A stretch of DNA of 64,000 nucleotides from positions 68,353,205-68,417,204 of the forward strand of contig NC_080546.1 in the NCBI RefSeq assembly GCF_028640845.1. Reading direction: 5' to 3'. Below are positions 1 through 10,053 of this stretch, in pieces. This DNA comes from Ahaetulla prasina. Lineage: Eukaryota > Chordata > Lepidosauria > Squamata > Colubridae. Both the position numbers and the translations under genes were made by a program. Under the pieces are notes generated by a model that was not told the DNA's origin, ran no database searches, and saw nothing but the letters and a program-made list of their open reading frames with translations. Every line of letters begins with the position of its first letter. The first letter of the stretch is position 1.

Positions 1-306
1 ATCTAAATTGGCAGTTCCTAATCACTCAATTGAATATGATGAAATTTGGCAAAAAATTTATAGAAATGATTAAGGCAATATACTTAAATCAAACAGCAAG
101 AATTATGGTAAATGGAGACCTAACACAAAAAGTCAATATAAATAAAGGGGTCAGGCAAGGATGTCCACTATCTCCCCTCCTATTTATTTTTTCATTAGAA
201 GACTTATTGATTCAGGTAAGGGAGAATAAGGAAATAAAAGGGTTAAAAATTAGAAAAGAGAAGTATAAAACACAGGCCTTCGTGGACAATATGGCTTTTA
301 TAATAT
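1..306 (+). mobile_element. L1 LINE, ORF2 reverse-transcriptase fragment (segment 1)
   Basis: The translated frame (30-308) carries the L1 reverse-transcriptase block VRQGCPLSPLLF. L1 ORF2 primes reverse transcription at nicked genomic DNA. The catalytic FADD box at about 280 reads FVDN, so both key acidic positions are not preserved and the copy is dead. The frame stops where another LINE is inserted and resumes near 1214, so this is the first of three pieces of one L1 whose 5' end lies outside the window. Confidence 0.85.
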
Positions 307-1213
307 AGACAAGAGGTCGAACGACTAGCCATGTGGTGCAACCAAAACAATCTGGAACTGAACACACTCAAAACCGTAGAAATGGTGGTAGACTTTAGGA
401 GAAACCCTTCCATACTTCCACCTCTCACAATACTTGACAACACAGTATCAACAGTAGAAACTTTCAAATTTCTAGGTTCTATCATATCGCAAGATCTCAA
501 ATGGACAGCTAACATTAAAAACATCATTAAAAAAGGACAACAAAGAATGTTCTTTCTGCGCCAACTCAGTAAGCTCAAACTGCCCAAGGAGCTGCTGATC
601 CAATTCTACAGAGGAATTATTGAGTCTGTCATTTGCACCTCTATAACTGTCTGGTTCAGTTCTGCAACCCAACAAGAAAAAAACAGACTTCAGAGGATAA
701 TTAGAACTGCAGAAAAAATAATTGCTACCAACCTGCCTTCCATTGAGGACCTGTATACTGCACGAATCAAGAAGAGGGCCGTGAAAATATTTGCAGATCA
801 CTCGCATCCTGGACATAAACTGTTTCAACTCCTACCCTCAAAACGACGCTATAGAGCACTGCATACCAGAACAACTAGACACAAGAACAGTTTTTTCCCG
901 AAGGCCATCACTCTGCTAAACAAATAATTCCAAATAATTCAACACTGTCAGACTATTTACTGAATCTGCACTACTATTAATCGTTTCATAGTTCCCATCA
1001 CCAATCTCTTTCCACTTATGACTGTATGACTATAACTTGTTGCTGGCAATCCTTATGATTTATATTGATATATTGACCATCAATTGTGTTGTAAAGGTTG
1101 TACCTTGATGAACGTATCTTTTCTTTTATGTACACTGAGAGCATATACACCAAGACAAATTCCTTGTGTGTCCAATCACACTTGGCCAATAAAATTCTAT
1201 TCTATTCTAATAG
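307..1213 (+). mobile_element. LINE C copy 1 (Rex1/L3-type CR1 relative), 5'-truncated
   Basis: A 5'-truncated non-LTR retrotransposon inserted into the L1. It contains the C-terminal part of a CR1/Rex1-like reverse transcriptase (331-927), a 3' untranslated region, and an end that runs into two to three ATTCT pentamers (about 1196-1213). The same 3' end, with much longer pentamer arrays, recurs at 46984-47152 (minus) and 47654-48279 (plus). The L1 reading frame continues immediately downstream, so this LINE is the younger element. Exact 5' end and target duplication are uncertain. Confidence 0.85.
331..927 (+). pseudogene. LINE C reverse transcriptase, C-terminal remnant
   Basis: An open frame of 198 codons matching the region after the catalytic palm in CR1/Rex1-type LINEs. 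Visible landmarks are FLGSIISQDLKW near residue 48, a helix-rich segment with FFLRQLSKL, and the terminal block LFQLLPSKRRYRAL followed by RHKNSFFPKAI. The polymerase fingers, palm and endonuclease are missing because of 5' truncation, so it cannot act alone. The frame is otherwise free of stops, suggesting moderate age. Confidence 0.85.
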
Positions 1214-2160
1214 AGGATCCTCTGGAAATGGGAGAATTAATATTACAGGAAATAGAGAAATTTGGTATAGTTGCTGGCTTAAAAATAAATAAAAATAAAA
1301 CAAAGATAATTACCAAACATCCTATGCAGGGTCAAAACAAGAAATTAGAGGAGAAATTAGGAGTTCAAGTAGTGAAAAAAGCAAAGTACCTGGGCATTTG
1401 GCTAACAGTAAGAATGTCATCCATAAAGAAAGATAATTATTTAAAATTATTGCAACAAATTCAAAAAGAATTAGAAAGCTGGGCAAAACTACAAATATCA
1501 TTGATTGGAAGAATTGCTACTATAAAGATGAATATCCTACCAAAAATCTTATATTTATTTCAAACAGTACCCATTAAATTAGGGAATTTTTTTTTTAAAA
1601 AAAACTGAACAAAATAATTCTTAAATTTATATGGTTGGGGAAAAAGGCAAGAATTAAACTAAAACTTCTACAAGATTTGAGAACTAAGGGTGGCTTTGGC
1701 CTTCCAGATTTCTAATATCAGGCAGCAGGGATATCATGGCTCAAAGAGTGGATAAATTTTAAAAAAAGAAGATTATTAATGATTGAAGGACATGATTTAC
1801 AAAGCGGTTGGCATGCCTTTATCTGGGAGGGAAAAGACAAAGCCCACAAGTACTTCCAGAGACATCTGGTGAGAGAAGCTCTGTTAGAAATTTGGATTGA
1901 GATAAAAAGGAATTTTTACACAAAAATTCCCAGATGGGTATCAATGAAGCCTTGGTCTACCACAATTTAATTGAATTAAATAAAATGGTGACCTATAAAG
2001 AGTTATTAGATGGACAAGGGAATTTGAAATCTAAGCAAAAATTATTAGAACAAGGAATCAAAATAGATTGGTGGCCTTATTTACAGATCCAAACAAAATA
2101 TAAAAAAGATTTAGATTTATATGGATTCCAAAATGAACAAGAAGAAATGGATAAAATATT
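1214..2160 (+). mobile_element. L1 LINE, ORF2 C-terminal part (segment 2)
   Basis: This resumes the L1 from segment 1. Typical L1 ORF2 post-palm landmarks are KYLGIWL at about 1384 and GRIATIKMNILPK near 1509. A frameshift follows, then KARIK and GGFGLP near 1650-1710, then two further frames (1779-1970 and 1934-2164). It ends at a 19-bp duplicated site, beyond which another L1 is inserted. Multiple stops and frame changes mark it as an old pseudogene. Confidence 0.85.
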
Positions 2161-3271
2161 TTAAGAAATAGAAAAGAATATGCTTTTTTGGTGGATCAGC
2201 TTAGAAATCTCCAGATACAGTATAGATGGAATGTACTAACTGGATTAACAGTAAACTATAAGGGAGGGAGATATTGTCTTAATACAGTTTTTAAAGCAAG
2301 AGATTTTTATACTAAAATATTGAAGGTTGGAAGTTTGCCATTGTTAGAAGTTAAGATGAAAGGAGAGGTGGGAATGGGGAAAAAGGAATGGAAAAATGGA
2401 AAAAATTGAAAAAAGGGGGGGGAAAGGGGAAAAAAAGGGGGGGGGGAAGAAGCAAAGCAAATACAACCTAAAATTAGGGCTGTAAATTTGGGAGAAGGAA
2501 CACAGAAAGCCATAGGGAAGGATCAAAGTATGATTGTAACTACTAAACATAAACAGCAAGGAGTAAAGAAGTGATATTTTCAAATGAAAAGACTTTCCTT
2601 TCATGGGATAGGGTAAATTATAAGCAATGTTTCTGAATATAAAAAGTAGAAAGAAGTTATGGATTGTATGATAAATGGGGTGTAAATTGTTTAGAAAGTT
2701 ATGGTATGGGGAATATGGGGAAGAATATGAAATAAACATTAAATTCATATAAGGAAAGATGATGTTTATTATTATGTATGATGGATATATAAATATGATG
2801 GATTATAAGGTATACTGAGGAATAATTTTTGATATTACAACATTGGAAGATGTTTATTGTTTATTGTTTATTACAGAAGATTGGACTTTAAATTTAATGG
2901 ACAGATAAGAAGGTAGAATTATCACCATATTTGAAAGATTATTTTTGAAAGATATATATAATGGAGATTAAAATAACAAAATACTAAATAGCTTTTAAAT
3001 GAATAGAAGGTAATTGTATTAGTATTAATATTTTCCTTTTTCTTCTTTTTTTATGGAAAAGGGGAATTGAGGTTCAAGAAGAGGGATGGGAGTTTATGTT
3101 AATTAGCATATTTTAGTTTATGATAGTTAGATACGATACCCTGTATTTGCTCTGGGAAGTCATGGGAGGGAGGGGATGGGGGAAGGAGGGAGGAGGGAGG
3201 GGAAGGGTTAGGGTTGGTGGGAGGGGGGATGTATGGGGGGAAAATCTTGTAAAACTTTTTCAATAAAAAAA
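2161..3271 (+). mobile_element. 5'-truncated L1 nested in an L1
   Basis: A 1.1-kb insert flanked by a perfect 19-bp direct repeat (2142-2160 and 3272-3290). It starts with a short stretch resembling the end of L1 ORF2 (2188-2350), then has a long AT-rich and G-rich 3' untranslated region, and ends in AATAAA plus an A-run (3262-3271). Together these are the hallmarks of target-primed L1 insertion. The interrupted host L1 frame carries on right after the second repeat with the DKILTG motif. Confidence 0.85.
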
Positions 3272-3290
3272 AAGAAATGGATAAAATATT

Positions 3291-3391
3291 AACAGGGACT
3301 GATGAGAAAATAATTACTAAAAGGTATAATTGTCTCCTTAAATTTAAAATGGAGGAGGAAACAGTGAAAGTGAAAGAAACAATGATTTTTC
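3291..3391 (+). mobile_element. L1 LINE, ORF2 tail (segment 3)
   Basis: About 100 bp continuing the host L1 after the nested insertion. The frame reads ILTGTDEKIITKRYN and matches the equivalent stretch of another L1 at about 62850. The match is lost near 3391, where unrelated sequence begins, so the rest of ORF2 and the 3' end are gone. Confidence 0.75.
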
Positions 3392-3824
3392 CTTTTTCCC
3401 TGCAGGGTGGGAACCCAGGTGTCTTGCTCCAGGACAATCAGGGGGCAAGCAAGCGAGTGGCAATCTCTGCATCTCGGCTGATGCACCAGCCACGGCCACC
3501 AGGAACAACCCTTGTCACCTTTCTCTCCGCTGCAGGGAATTCCAATGTACAGTATAAACAAGCTGCCTGCACGCTACCCCTTTGAATTTCCTGCAAGTCC
3601 ACCTCCTCCCCATAGCTGCTCTGGAGAGACAGGCTTGCTTACGTGGAAGAGGCACTGATCCAAGCATGCCACAAGCACAGTGCATGTGCCCCAGTCAGTC
3701 AGTCAATGAGTTGGGGTTTCCTGGGAGGTGAGCAATGCTGCCAGGTGCATGGAAAGTATTTAGGCAACCAGCCCGCCTCTAAAAGCAAACAATGGGGCAA
3801 GGCACTAGAGCTGATTGGAAGCGA

Positions 3825-3866
3825 GTGTGTGTGTGTGTGTGTGTGTGTGCGTGTGTGTGTGTGTGT
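3825..3866. repeat. (GT)n microsatellite
   Basis: About 20 GT units with one GC interruption. Confidence 0.95.
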
Positions 3867-3944
3867 CTAAGTGTATGTAGTGGCCTGTTTCATCCAAAGC
3901 AGTTTTTGTTTCAGGTGGGTCTCCTAACTTTAAAAGGAGAGAGG

Positions 3945-4090
3945 GAAGGAGGAAGGGAAGAGTTAGAAAGAGAAAGAGGCAGAGAAAGAGAAAGAAAAAG
4001 GAAGAAAAAGAAAGAAAAAAAGAAAGAAGGAAGGAAGGAAGGAAGGAAGGAAGGAAGGAAGGAAGGAAGGAAGGATGGGGGGGAGGGAGG
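3945..4090. repeat. Purine tract with (GGAA)n array
   Basis: A GA-rich tract whose core (about 4026-4074) is a run of GGAA tetramers. Arrays like this can bind ETS-family factors in vertebrates, but no function is implied here. Confidence 0.9.
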
Positions 4091-4121
4091 GGACAGTGAA
4101 TGAGATATAGTTGGATGGATG

Positions 4122-4541
4122 TGTCAGCCTCTATGATGCTATGCCATAGTAACAGGGGAGGGGAAGGTTGGCATTTGAGTGGGGTGTGTGAGCTGGAGAG
4201 AGATTGCCCTGTGTGAAGAAGTAGGGAGTATTGCTTCTCTATTCTACTGTGCAGCTGTATGAACTTGTTTATGCCCAGTCAAGGTCAACCATCTGATAAT
4301 ACCAGATGGATGAAAACACTAAAGATGTGGCCAACATGATACCAATTGGATGGGAATTGGACCCTGGGTCTTTGGGGGAAGGGATTTGGGGATATTTTCA
4401 ATATGTGACTTTCGCGCCTTTTGCTTCAGATCTTGCTTTTCTTTTGTTGCTATCAGTTCATACTCAGTAAAAGTACCTTCCTCTACAAACATGAAGGTGG
4501 GGGTTCTCTTTCTTGAGTTTTGAATGAGGGCACGCCTGACA
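4122..4541 (+). repeat. Gypsy-1 5' LTR
   Basis: 420 bp beginning TGTCAG and ending CTGACA, a 6-bp terminal inverted repeat. The same termini mark the LTRs of the relatives at 20060-20495 and 52502-52909. An internal block around 4380-4490 (CAATATGTGAC, then CAGTAAAAGTACC) resembles the LTR at 20060-20495. No clear primer-binding site follows. Confidence 0.8.
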
Positions 4542-4604
4542 TTAAGTAAGATCAGTTTTATCAGCCATCCTGGAGAAAACTCTACTGTGGGAGCTTAGCA
4601 AAGA

Positions 4605-5290
4605 ATGTCTAACCAAGGCAGTGACCATGAGAAAATGGGAGCTGCTGGGTCGACTCCACCCCAGTCTTGTCACAGGTGGGAAGAGTCAGAGTGGATGTCT
4701 GAACTGCAGATTGAAGAAAAGCCTGTCTGGGCCAAATGGTTGCTGGGTGTGGGATGGATGAAGGCTCTGGAGGAGATCCCCCCTGGGGTGACAGTTGCCA
4801 GTCACCGGTGGGATTCCCCACTCCTGAGGGTTACGACTCATTTTTGACAACCTTCTGAGTGTGTTTTGATGACCTCCTGGCTGAACAAAAGGCTATAACC
4901 AGGATGAAAACCCTAACCCAGGGGAGGAGATCAGTGGTTGAATATATCCAGGAATTTCACCAGCAAGTTGTCCACATGAGGGGCTGGTCCCCAGAGGTCC
5001 TGATGGAATGCTACAAGAATGGCCTCCATGAGAACTTCTACCAAAGCTGTTGTTCCTGAGGCCCCACCCCAAGACCTGCAATGCTGGTATGTGTTGGCAG
5101 CTGATGTGGAAATTGACCAGGCCAGAGATTGGTACCAGTGGGGGTGCAGCTGGAACAAGCCTTTCCCTTCCACCCCAAAAGAGACCCCTAGAGCGGCCAA
5201 AGGGGGACCAGCATCCAAGCCCAGATCCACAGCATGTTTCAGATGTGGGAAGGAGGGGCACTGAGCTGCTGATTGTTTCACCAAGCTGAC
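4605..5290 (+). pseudogene. Gypsy-1 gag remnant
   Basis: Three overlapping frames (4605-4847, 4859-5059, 5019-5264) carry a Gypsy-type Gag. The capsid-like part is near 4860-5050 (RMKTLTQGRRSVVEYIQEF). A CCHC zinc knuckle lies at 5235-5276 (CFRCGKEGH, then a stop codon, then AADC). The stop falls inside the knuckle and at least two frameshifts precede it, so no functional Gag can be made. Gag would package element RNA in cytoplasmic particles. Confidence 0.8.
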
Positions 5291-5439
5291 CCCTGCTGGA
5301 GGGAAGAGAGCCGAGAAGCCACCAGCAAAAAACCATGAAATGGCCCTGAAAGGTGTGGAAGTCATAGAGTTCACTCTTCCAGGCCTGAAGGAGTTGGGAG
5401 CTCCGACAGCAAAACCGAATCTGACAATGATCCCCTGGT

Positions 5440-5660
5440 AAGTCAGCACGTGGGCCCCATGACCATTCTGGTGGAGTTAAGGGTGCCTGCATCCGGCACC
5501 CATGGGAAGATGCTAGCCATTTTGGACTCTGGGAGCACTAGGTGCATAATCAGCCCAGACGTGGTGGAAAAAATGGGTCTGAGACTGAGGATAATGAAAG
5601 TGCCCATAGCATTTTGCCAGTTGGATGGGTCAGTAGCTGGGGGGCAGCCCATTTTGTGAC
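5440..5660 (+). pseudogene. Gypsy-1 aspartic protease remnant
   Basis: The frame at 5450-5659 contains the retropepsin active-site motif LDSGSTRCII (Asp-Ser-Gly) near residue 26. This protease would cut the Gag-Pol polyprotein. The flanking frame is broken on both sides. Confidence 0.75.
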
Positions 5661-6019
5661 TGAACCAGTTGAGATGTGGATGGGGGACCACTGAGATACT
5701 TTATCATAGCCCCTGTAATGGAACAGCCACTCTTGCTCAGATTACCCTGGCTTCAGAAATGGAATCCTCATGTGAATTACAGGATTCTGCTCTACCCAGC
5801 AGGGGAAGAAAGGGGGAAAACCCCTCTGCATAGCCAAAGCCAGGAAGGAGCTGGCAGTGGAAGTGACAGAACACATTGCTAAGGAGGAGAAAACCCCTGA
5901 GGAATATTGGGACCTCAGGGAGATGTCCAGTGAGAAGGCTTCAGATGCACTCCCACCCCATTGCCCCATGGACTGCAGTATAGAAATCCTCCCAGGGTGA
6001 AACCCCCTAAACCAAAGAT

Positions 6020-6689
6020 CTACCCCATGACCCCTCATGAGCTGGAGGAATTGCAAAATTGTATCGATAAAAACCTAAAACAAGGTTTCATCCAACCAGC
6101 TAGGCCACGTGTTGTTCTGTGAAAAAAAAGATGGCATTCCATGAATAAAAAGATGGCTCTCTTTGCCTTTGTGTGGATTACAAAAACCTGAATGCCATTT
6201 GTGTAGAAAATGTTTACCGATTACCCCTGATGAAGGACATGTTAGCTCACCTGGCCAAGGGGAAGATTTTCACTAAGCTGGACTTGAGAGATGCTTACTG
6301 CTGAGTTCGAATTAAGGAAGGGGATGAGTGGAAAACGGCCTTCAATTGCCCTTTGGGTTGTTTCCGGTTTAAGGTGCTCTCGCTTGGGCTATGGGGGCAC
6401 CGGCTGTATTCATACAATTGATAAATGAAATGCTACATGAACATCTTTACAAGGGGGTCCTGGTCTATCTAGATGGCATTCTTATTTACACTGAGATCAT
6501 GGAAGAACATGGGAAAATAGTGCATTCAGTCCTGAAAAAACTCAGGGCTTCTGAACTGTATGCCAAGTTGTCAAAATGCGAATTTCACCAGACTAAAATT
6601 AACTATTTGGGTTACCGCATATTGCATGAGGGTATTGAAATGGACCGGAAAAAGTCTGGGCAGTCATGGAGTGGGGGGCTCCACACACT
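6020..6689 (+). pseudogene. Gypsy-1 reverse transcriptase remnant
   Basis: Gypsy reverse-transcriptase blocks are readable across shifting frames: ELEELQNCIDKNL near 6040, KIFTKLDLRDAY near 6265, then the frame 6391-6723 with VLVYLDGILIYT. The catalytic YxDD box reads YLDG, so the second aspartate is lost, and an in-frame stop interrupts the LDLRDAY block. The copy is inactive. The frame is cut by a solo LTR at 6690 and resumes after 7216 in the QLQSFL region. Confidence 0.85.
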
Positions 6690-7216
6690 TGTTCTGTCCC
6701 CCTCACCTCAGTCCGAGCGATAACTTAATTAGCTGGCAACTATCAACTCTGGCAGCAAACAAGCAAGCATCTGCCAAGTGTCTCCGTTATCTCTCTTGAT
6801 GCCGATGAGTCAACCAGGAACAAACAGTACTTCAGCTCTAGTTAAGCAGTTGATTTGCTTGCCACGAACAGGTATAGCAGCCCTTGCTGCTTTTATATCC
6901 TGTGGGGTGTGGCTCCATGACTCAGCACTTCCTAGGCCTGCCCCACCCCTGCTTCTGTTGTTCCCGCCTCTCCTGCCTACGAAACCTAGGGTCCAGCCAG
7001 GCCTGATTGACATCAGCTGGGTCTGGAGGCATGGCCTGGGGGTAGAAAGAGTCAGGGTACGGAGGCCTCGTTATCTCCTCCACCTCACCTGCCTCTTGCT
7101 CCTGGAGCTGAGCCAGGGAAGCCGGTGCTCCAGTGGGAAGTCCTGTTGGCCCTTCCCCCTGACTTTCTGACTCACTTTCTGGCAGGGGGCCTGGCTCGGG
7201 GGGCACAGACACAACA
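6690..7216 (-). mobile_element. Solo LTR, family X, copy 1
   Basis: A 527-bp LTR in minus orientation with TGTTGTG at its start and GACAGAACA at its end. Flanking 5-mers ACACT and GCACT are a one-mismatch target duplication. It has a TATA-like GGATATAAAAG near its middle. Related copies lie at 39438-39943 and 48988-49459. An open frame enters the LTR start and runs to a stop at 6922, encoding PLPESESESQGEG and later QAWLDPRFRR. It sits between the APHT and QLQSFL blocks of Gypsy-1 reverse transcriptase. Confidence 0.85.
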
Positions 7217-8147
7217 GCACTTGCAAGCAGCTGCAAAGCTTCCTAGACTTCCTATTTTTCCTATTCCTATTTTTATTGTCAGTTCATTCCCTCTTCGGCT
7301 AAAATTGCATTGCTAATCTCCTAAAGACAAAGGGATAAGCAAAGTCAAGGCCTAGCTATCCCCTTGAGTGTACCATGGAATGACAGGTAGCTTTTGAGAA
7401 GCTGAAACGATTGTTTGTGGCTGCGCCTGTCCTTAATGGGACATGGATGCCCCTTTCGTAGTCCAAGCTGATGCCAGTGACGTGGCTATGGGGGTGATAC
7501 TACTTCAAGCAAATACTGCTGGAATTCTACAACCTTGTGCCTATTAACTGAAACCAAAGGAGGTGGGCAATTTGGGAGAAGGAAGCTTTTGCTGTCTGAT
7601 GAACCCTGCTAACCTGGAGGCATTTCCTCAAAGGGGCAAAGAACCTAGAGGCTTTAAAAACACCCTGGAAGTTGTCGCCCAAGCAAATTCTTTGGGCACA
7701 ACACTTTAATTGGTTTAATTTCTCTCTATGCTACCTTCCTGGGGGGAAGAACTTTATGGCAGATTCTGTATCTAGATTGCCCCAGTATAATAGCACACTG
7801 CCAGAAGTAATCCACCCAGTTATGCCCTCCAAGCAATTGGCTGCTCCCGTGGTCATCAGAACCCAGAGAAAGATGAACGTAGATCTGTCCACTGATTTAA
7901 GAGAGTGGCTAAAGGAAGCACCAAAAACTGACGATTGATTCATATCCCACACAAAAGAGTGTACTGTTTGTGATGGCCTTTCATGGGTGGGAGCTAAGTT
8001 GTACATCCCTGCCAGGGGAGCTGTATTACAAAAGGCCCACATTTCAAAAGCTGCTAGACACTTTGGGTTCATGAAAATGTTACACTTAGTTAAATGGCAG
8101 TTCTGGTGGCCATCTTTGAAAAAGGACATAAAGACCTATGTCACTAG
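7217..8147 (+). pseudogene. Gypsy-1 RT end, RNase H and integrase N-terminus
   Basis: This continues the Gypsy-1 pol. VVQADASDVAMGV near 7460 is the first RNase H block. The frame 7672-7938 holds YLPGGKNFMADSVSRL, the end of RNase H and connection. Near 7960-8147 an integrase zinc-region stretch ends in FWWPSLKKDIKTYVTS. The retrovirus is inserted here at the 6-bp site ACTAGC. Several stops occur. Confidence 0.8.
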
Positions 8148-8550
8148 CTGAAGGGTTTGTGAAAGGCTAACATTTTGTTGTTCATCATGTATGCATTTTG
8201 TAATGTGGGTAGCGCTGTTATCTTGGATGGCAAACCTCAGTTAAGCAGCATTCCCAGCATATACAAGAATACAGGATGAAACAAAGTTGTAGCCCTGAAA
8301 CACTGTTGCATTTGCTTTCTACCATAAACACGTATTCACACAAAAAGCCAATGATGTAATTACTAACCAATTATTGTGCCTTGGAGACTAATTAACCAAT
8401 AATGAAGTAACACGTATGTTAGGTGAGAAATGAGAAACTGAGAAAAACTTTATAAAGTTTATATATAAACTTTGTCTGATGCTCAATAAAGTGCTGTTGA
8501 TTCTGGACATTGTTTGCTGTAAAGTCTTCAGCCTTTGAGCCCATGCAACA
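8148..8550 (+). repeat. Retrovirus 5' LTR
   Basis: 403 bp from TGAAGGG to GCAACA. It carries a TATA-like stretch near 8449-8470 and a polyadenylation signal AATAAA at 8485-8490. Relative to the 3' LTR it has 15 extra bases near the TATA region and lacks 12 bases near 8528. Confidence 0.9.
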
Positions 8551-8552
8551 TT

Positions 8553-8570
8553 TGGTGCCCGAACAGGTAC
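8553..8570 (+). promoter_or_regulatory. Retroviral primer-binding site (tRNA-Lys type)
   Basis: Two bases after the 5' LTR, TGGTGCCCGAACAGG matches the site complementary to the 3' end of tRNA-Lys3 at 16 of 18 positions over 8553-8570. It would prime minus-strand DNA synthesis. Confidence 0.8.
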
Positions 8571-8638
8571 CCCTTACTTCGTCCGGCGAGGACAGGTGCA
8601 CTTTCAGCCTTCGGGCTTCTCAACCTTTCAAGGTTTCT

Positions 8639-8644
8639 GTAAGT
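8639..8644 (+). promoter_or_regulatory. Probable major splice donor
   Basis: GTAAGT, a perfect 5' splice consensus, lies directly before the gag start codon at 8645. This is where simple retroviruses place the donor for the spliced env message. Confidence 0.6.
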
Positions 8645-9778
8645 ATGGGGTCTTCGCTTTCACAAGGACAGAGAAAGCATGTAGATGAATTGTCTTATCT
8701 TCTTAAAAAATCTGGTTTAGCTGTTTCACAGAAAGCTCTTTTTCGGCTGGTACAAGAAATTGCTTTAAAATGTTCATGGTATCCTGAAAAGGGTTCTTTA
8801 AAATTGTCAGAGTGGGAAAGAATTGGTAAAGTTTTGCATTCTGAACCGAGAGCAAAGATAGAGATTTTGCATGTTTGGCATTTATGTAGGCATGCTGTGG
8901 AAACATTTGGCCATGAGGAAGTTTTTCTTTTATCACCTCCTTCGCCTCAGCATTCTACTGCTGTAGTGCTTCCTCCAGTATCTGAAACTAAAATTTTGCT
9001 GCCTTCTGCACCTCCTGATAATGGACAAAAACCTCCTCCTGACATTGTTCCACAATCTTCTTTTCAAAAGATGGTGGAAAATTGTAAGAAAGATGCTGCT
9101 ATTTCTGGGGAAGAGTTAGCTGAATTGTTATCTATGTGCCCAGTGCAATATCATCCAGGACCGCAAGATGGACAACAGATAGCAGAATGGCAAGGTTTGC
9201 CATATCAAATTTTACCGGAGTTGAAGCGAACTGTTACAGATTATGGAGTTAGTGGAAATTTTACAAAGGGTTTGTTAGAAGGCATTAAGTTTTCGCTGGG
9301 GAAACTTGCCAATGGAGAAAACAAAGTGTGCCTTTCCCTACTTTCTTCCTCCCTCTCTTGTGCAGCCCTAGCCACAGCCAGTAGTGCTGGGATCGATTTA
9401 ATTACTCAAGAAGATTTGGATTTTAAATTTCCCTTAGAAGTTAAACTTGTTCCTTCACAGTTTTCTGGTCATATTCTCTCTGGACTAGTTGGTCTTATTT
9501 TACCACGTTCTTCTGCTCAGAAATTGGGATGTTTTGTAGTTCCAGGAGTTATTGATTCTGATGATACTGGAGTTATTCTTATACAAATATGGGTTAATAT
9601 TCCACAACTTCTCTCTAAAGGCTCTTCTGTGGCACAACTTCTTTTTCTTCCATATGAGGTTCCTGTTTCTGGCACAGGGCATCGTGGTGATTTTGGTTTT
9701 GGCTCTACTTCTCTTTCTATAGGGATATTCATACTAATATATGGGAACAGGGACCTTCTTTCGCTCATCTGGTTTTAG
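8645..9778 (+). pseudogene. Retroviral gag fused in frame to dUTPase by deletion
   Basis: An uninterrupted 377-codon frame; the start at 8645 is chosen for MGSSLSQ, a myristoylation-type N-terminus. Residues 1-90 resemble a betaretroviral matrix, 95-140 are proline-rich, and about 165-213 resemble the start of capsid. It then passes directly into a dUTPase. All five dUTPase motifs are visible: AGIDLI (248-253), PRSS (287-290), GVIDSDDTG (301-309), GSSVAQLL (326-333) and RGDFGFGST (347-355). The rest of capsid, the nucleocapsid and the usual frameshift between gag and pro are absent, and no protease follows. dUTPase hydrolyses dUTP and limits uracil incorporation during reverse transcription. 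Confidence 0.85.
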
Positions 9779-9782
9779 ACAA

Positions 9783-10025
9783 TGGCATTTCCTCTTAAAT
9801 GGATTTGTTCTACACCTGTTTAGATTAAGCAATGGCCTTTATCTTCTGAAAAAATGATTGCTCTTCATTCCTTAGTACAGGAGCAATTGGATGCTGGCCA
9901 CATTGAGCCTTCCACTAGTCCGTGGAATACTCCTGTTTTTATTATCAAAAAGAAAAGTGGAAAATGGAGATTTTTACATGATCTTCCCTAGAAAAAATTG
10001 ACTGCCACTGTGGCCAGCAGGGGTC
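9783..10025 (+). pseudogene. Retroviral RT N-terminal remnant
   Basis: A frame with [22 protein letters not shown], split here as [11 protein letters not shown] and [11 protein letters not shown], identifies the fingers of a retroviral reverse transcriptase. Stops interrupt it at about 9821 and 9990. The palm with the YxDD box is missing: the sequence jumps from this block to the connection region. Confidence 0.8.
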
Positions 10026-10053
10026 TCTATATAGCTCCTGAAAAAGGCAAAAA

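Larger units (their letters stand above)
3392..4121. other. Unassigned stretch with microsatellites
   Basis: No coding pattern or recognised element. Single-copy-looking sequence (3392-3820) is followed by a GT repeat and a GGAA-rich purine tract. Short open frames here are not credible. Confidence 0.6.

Noticed and set aside
3099..4103. Proline-rich and Lys/Glu-rich frames near the microsatellites
   Set aside because: Low-complexity translation of G-rich L1 3' UTR and GGAA repeats.
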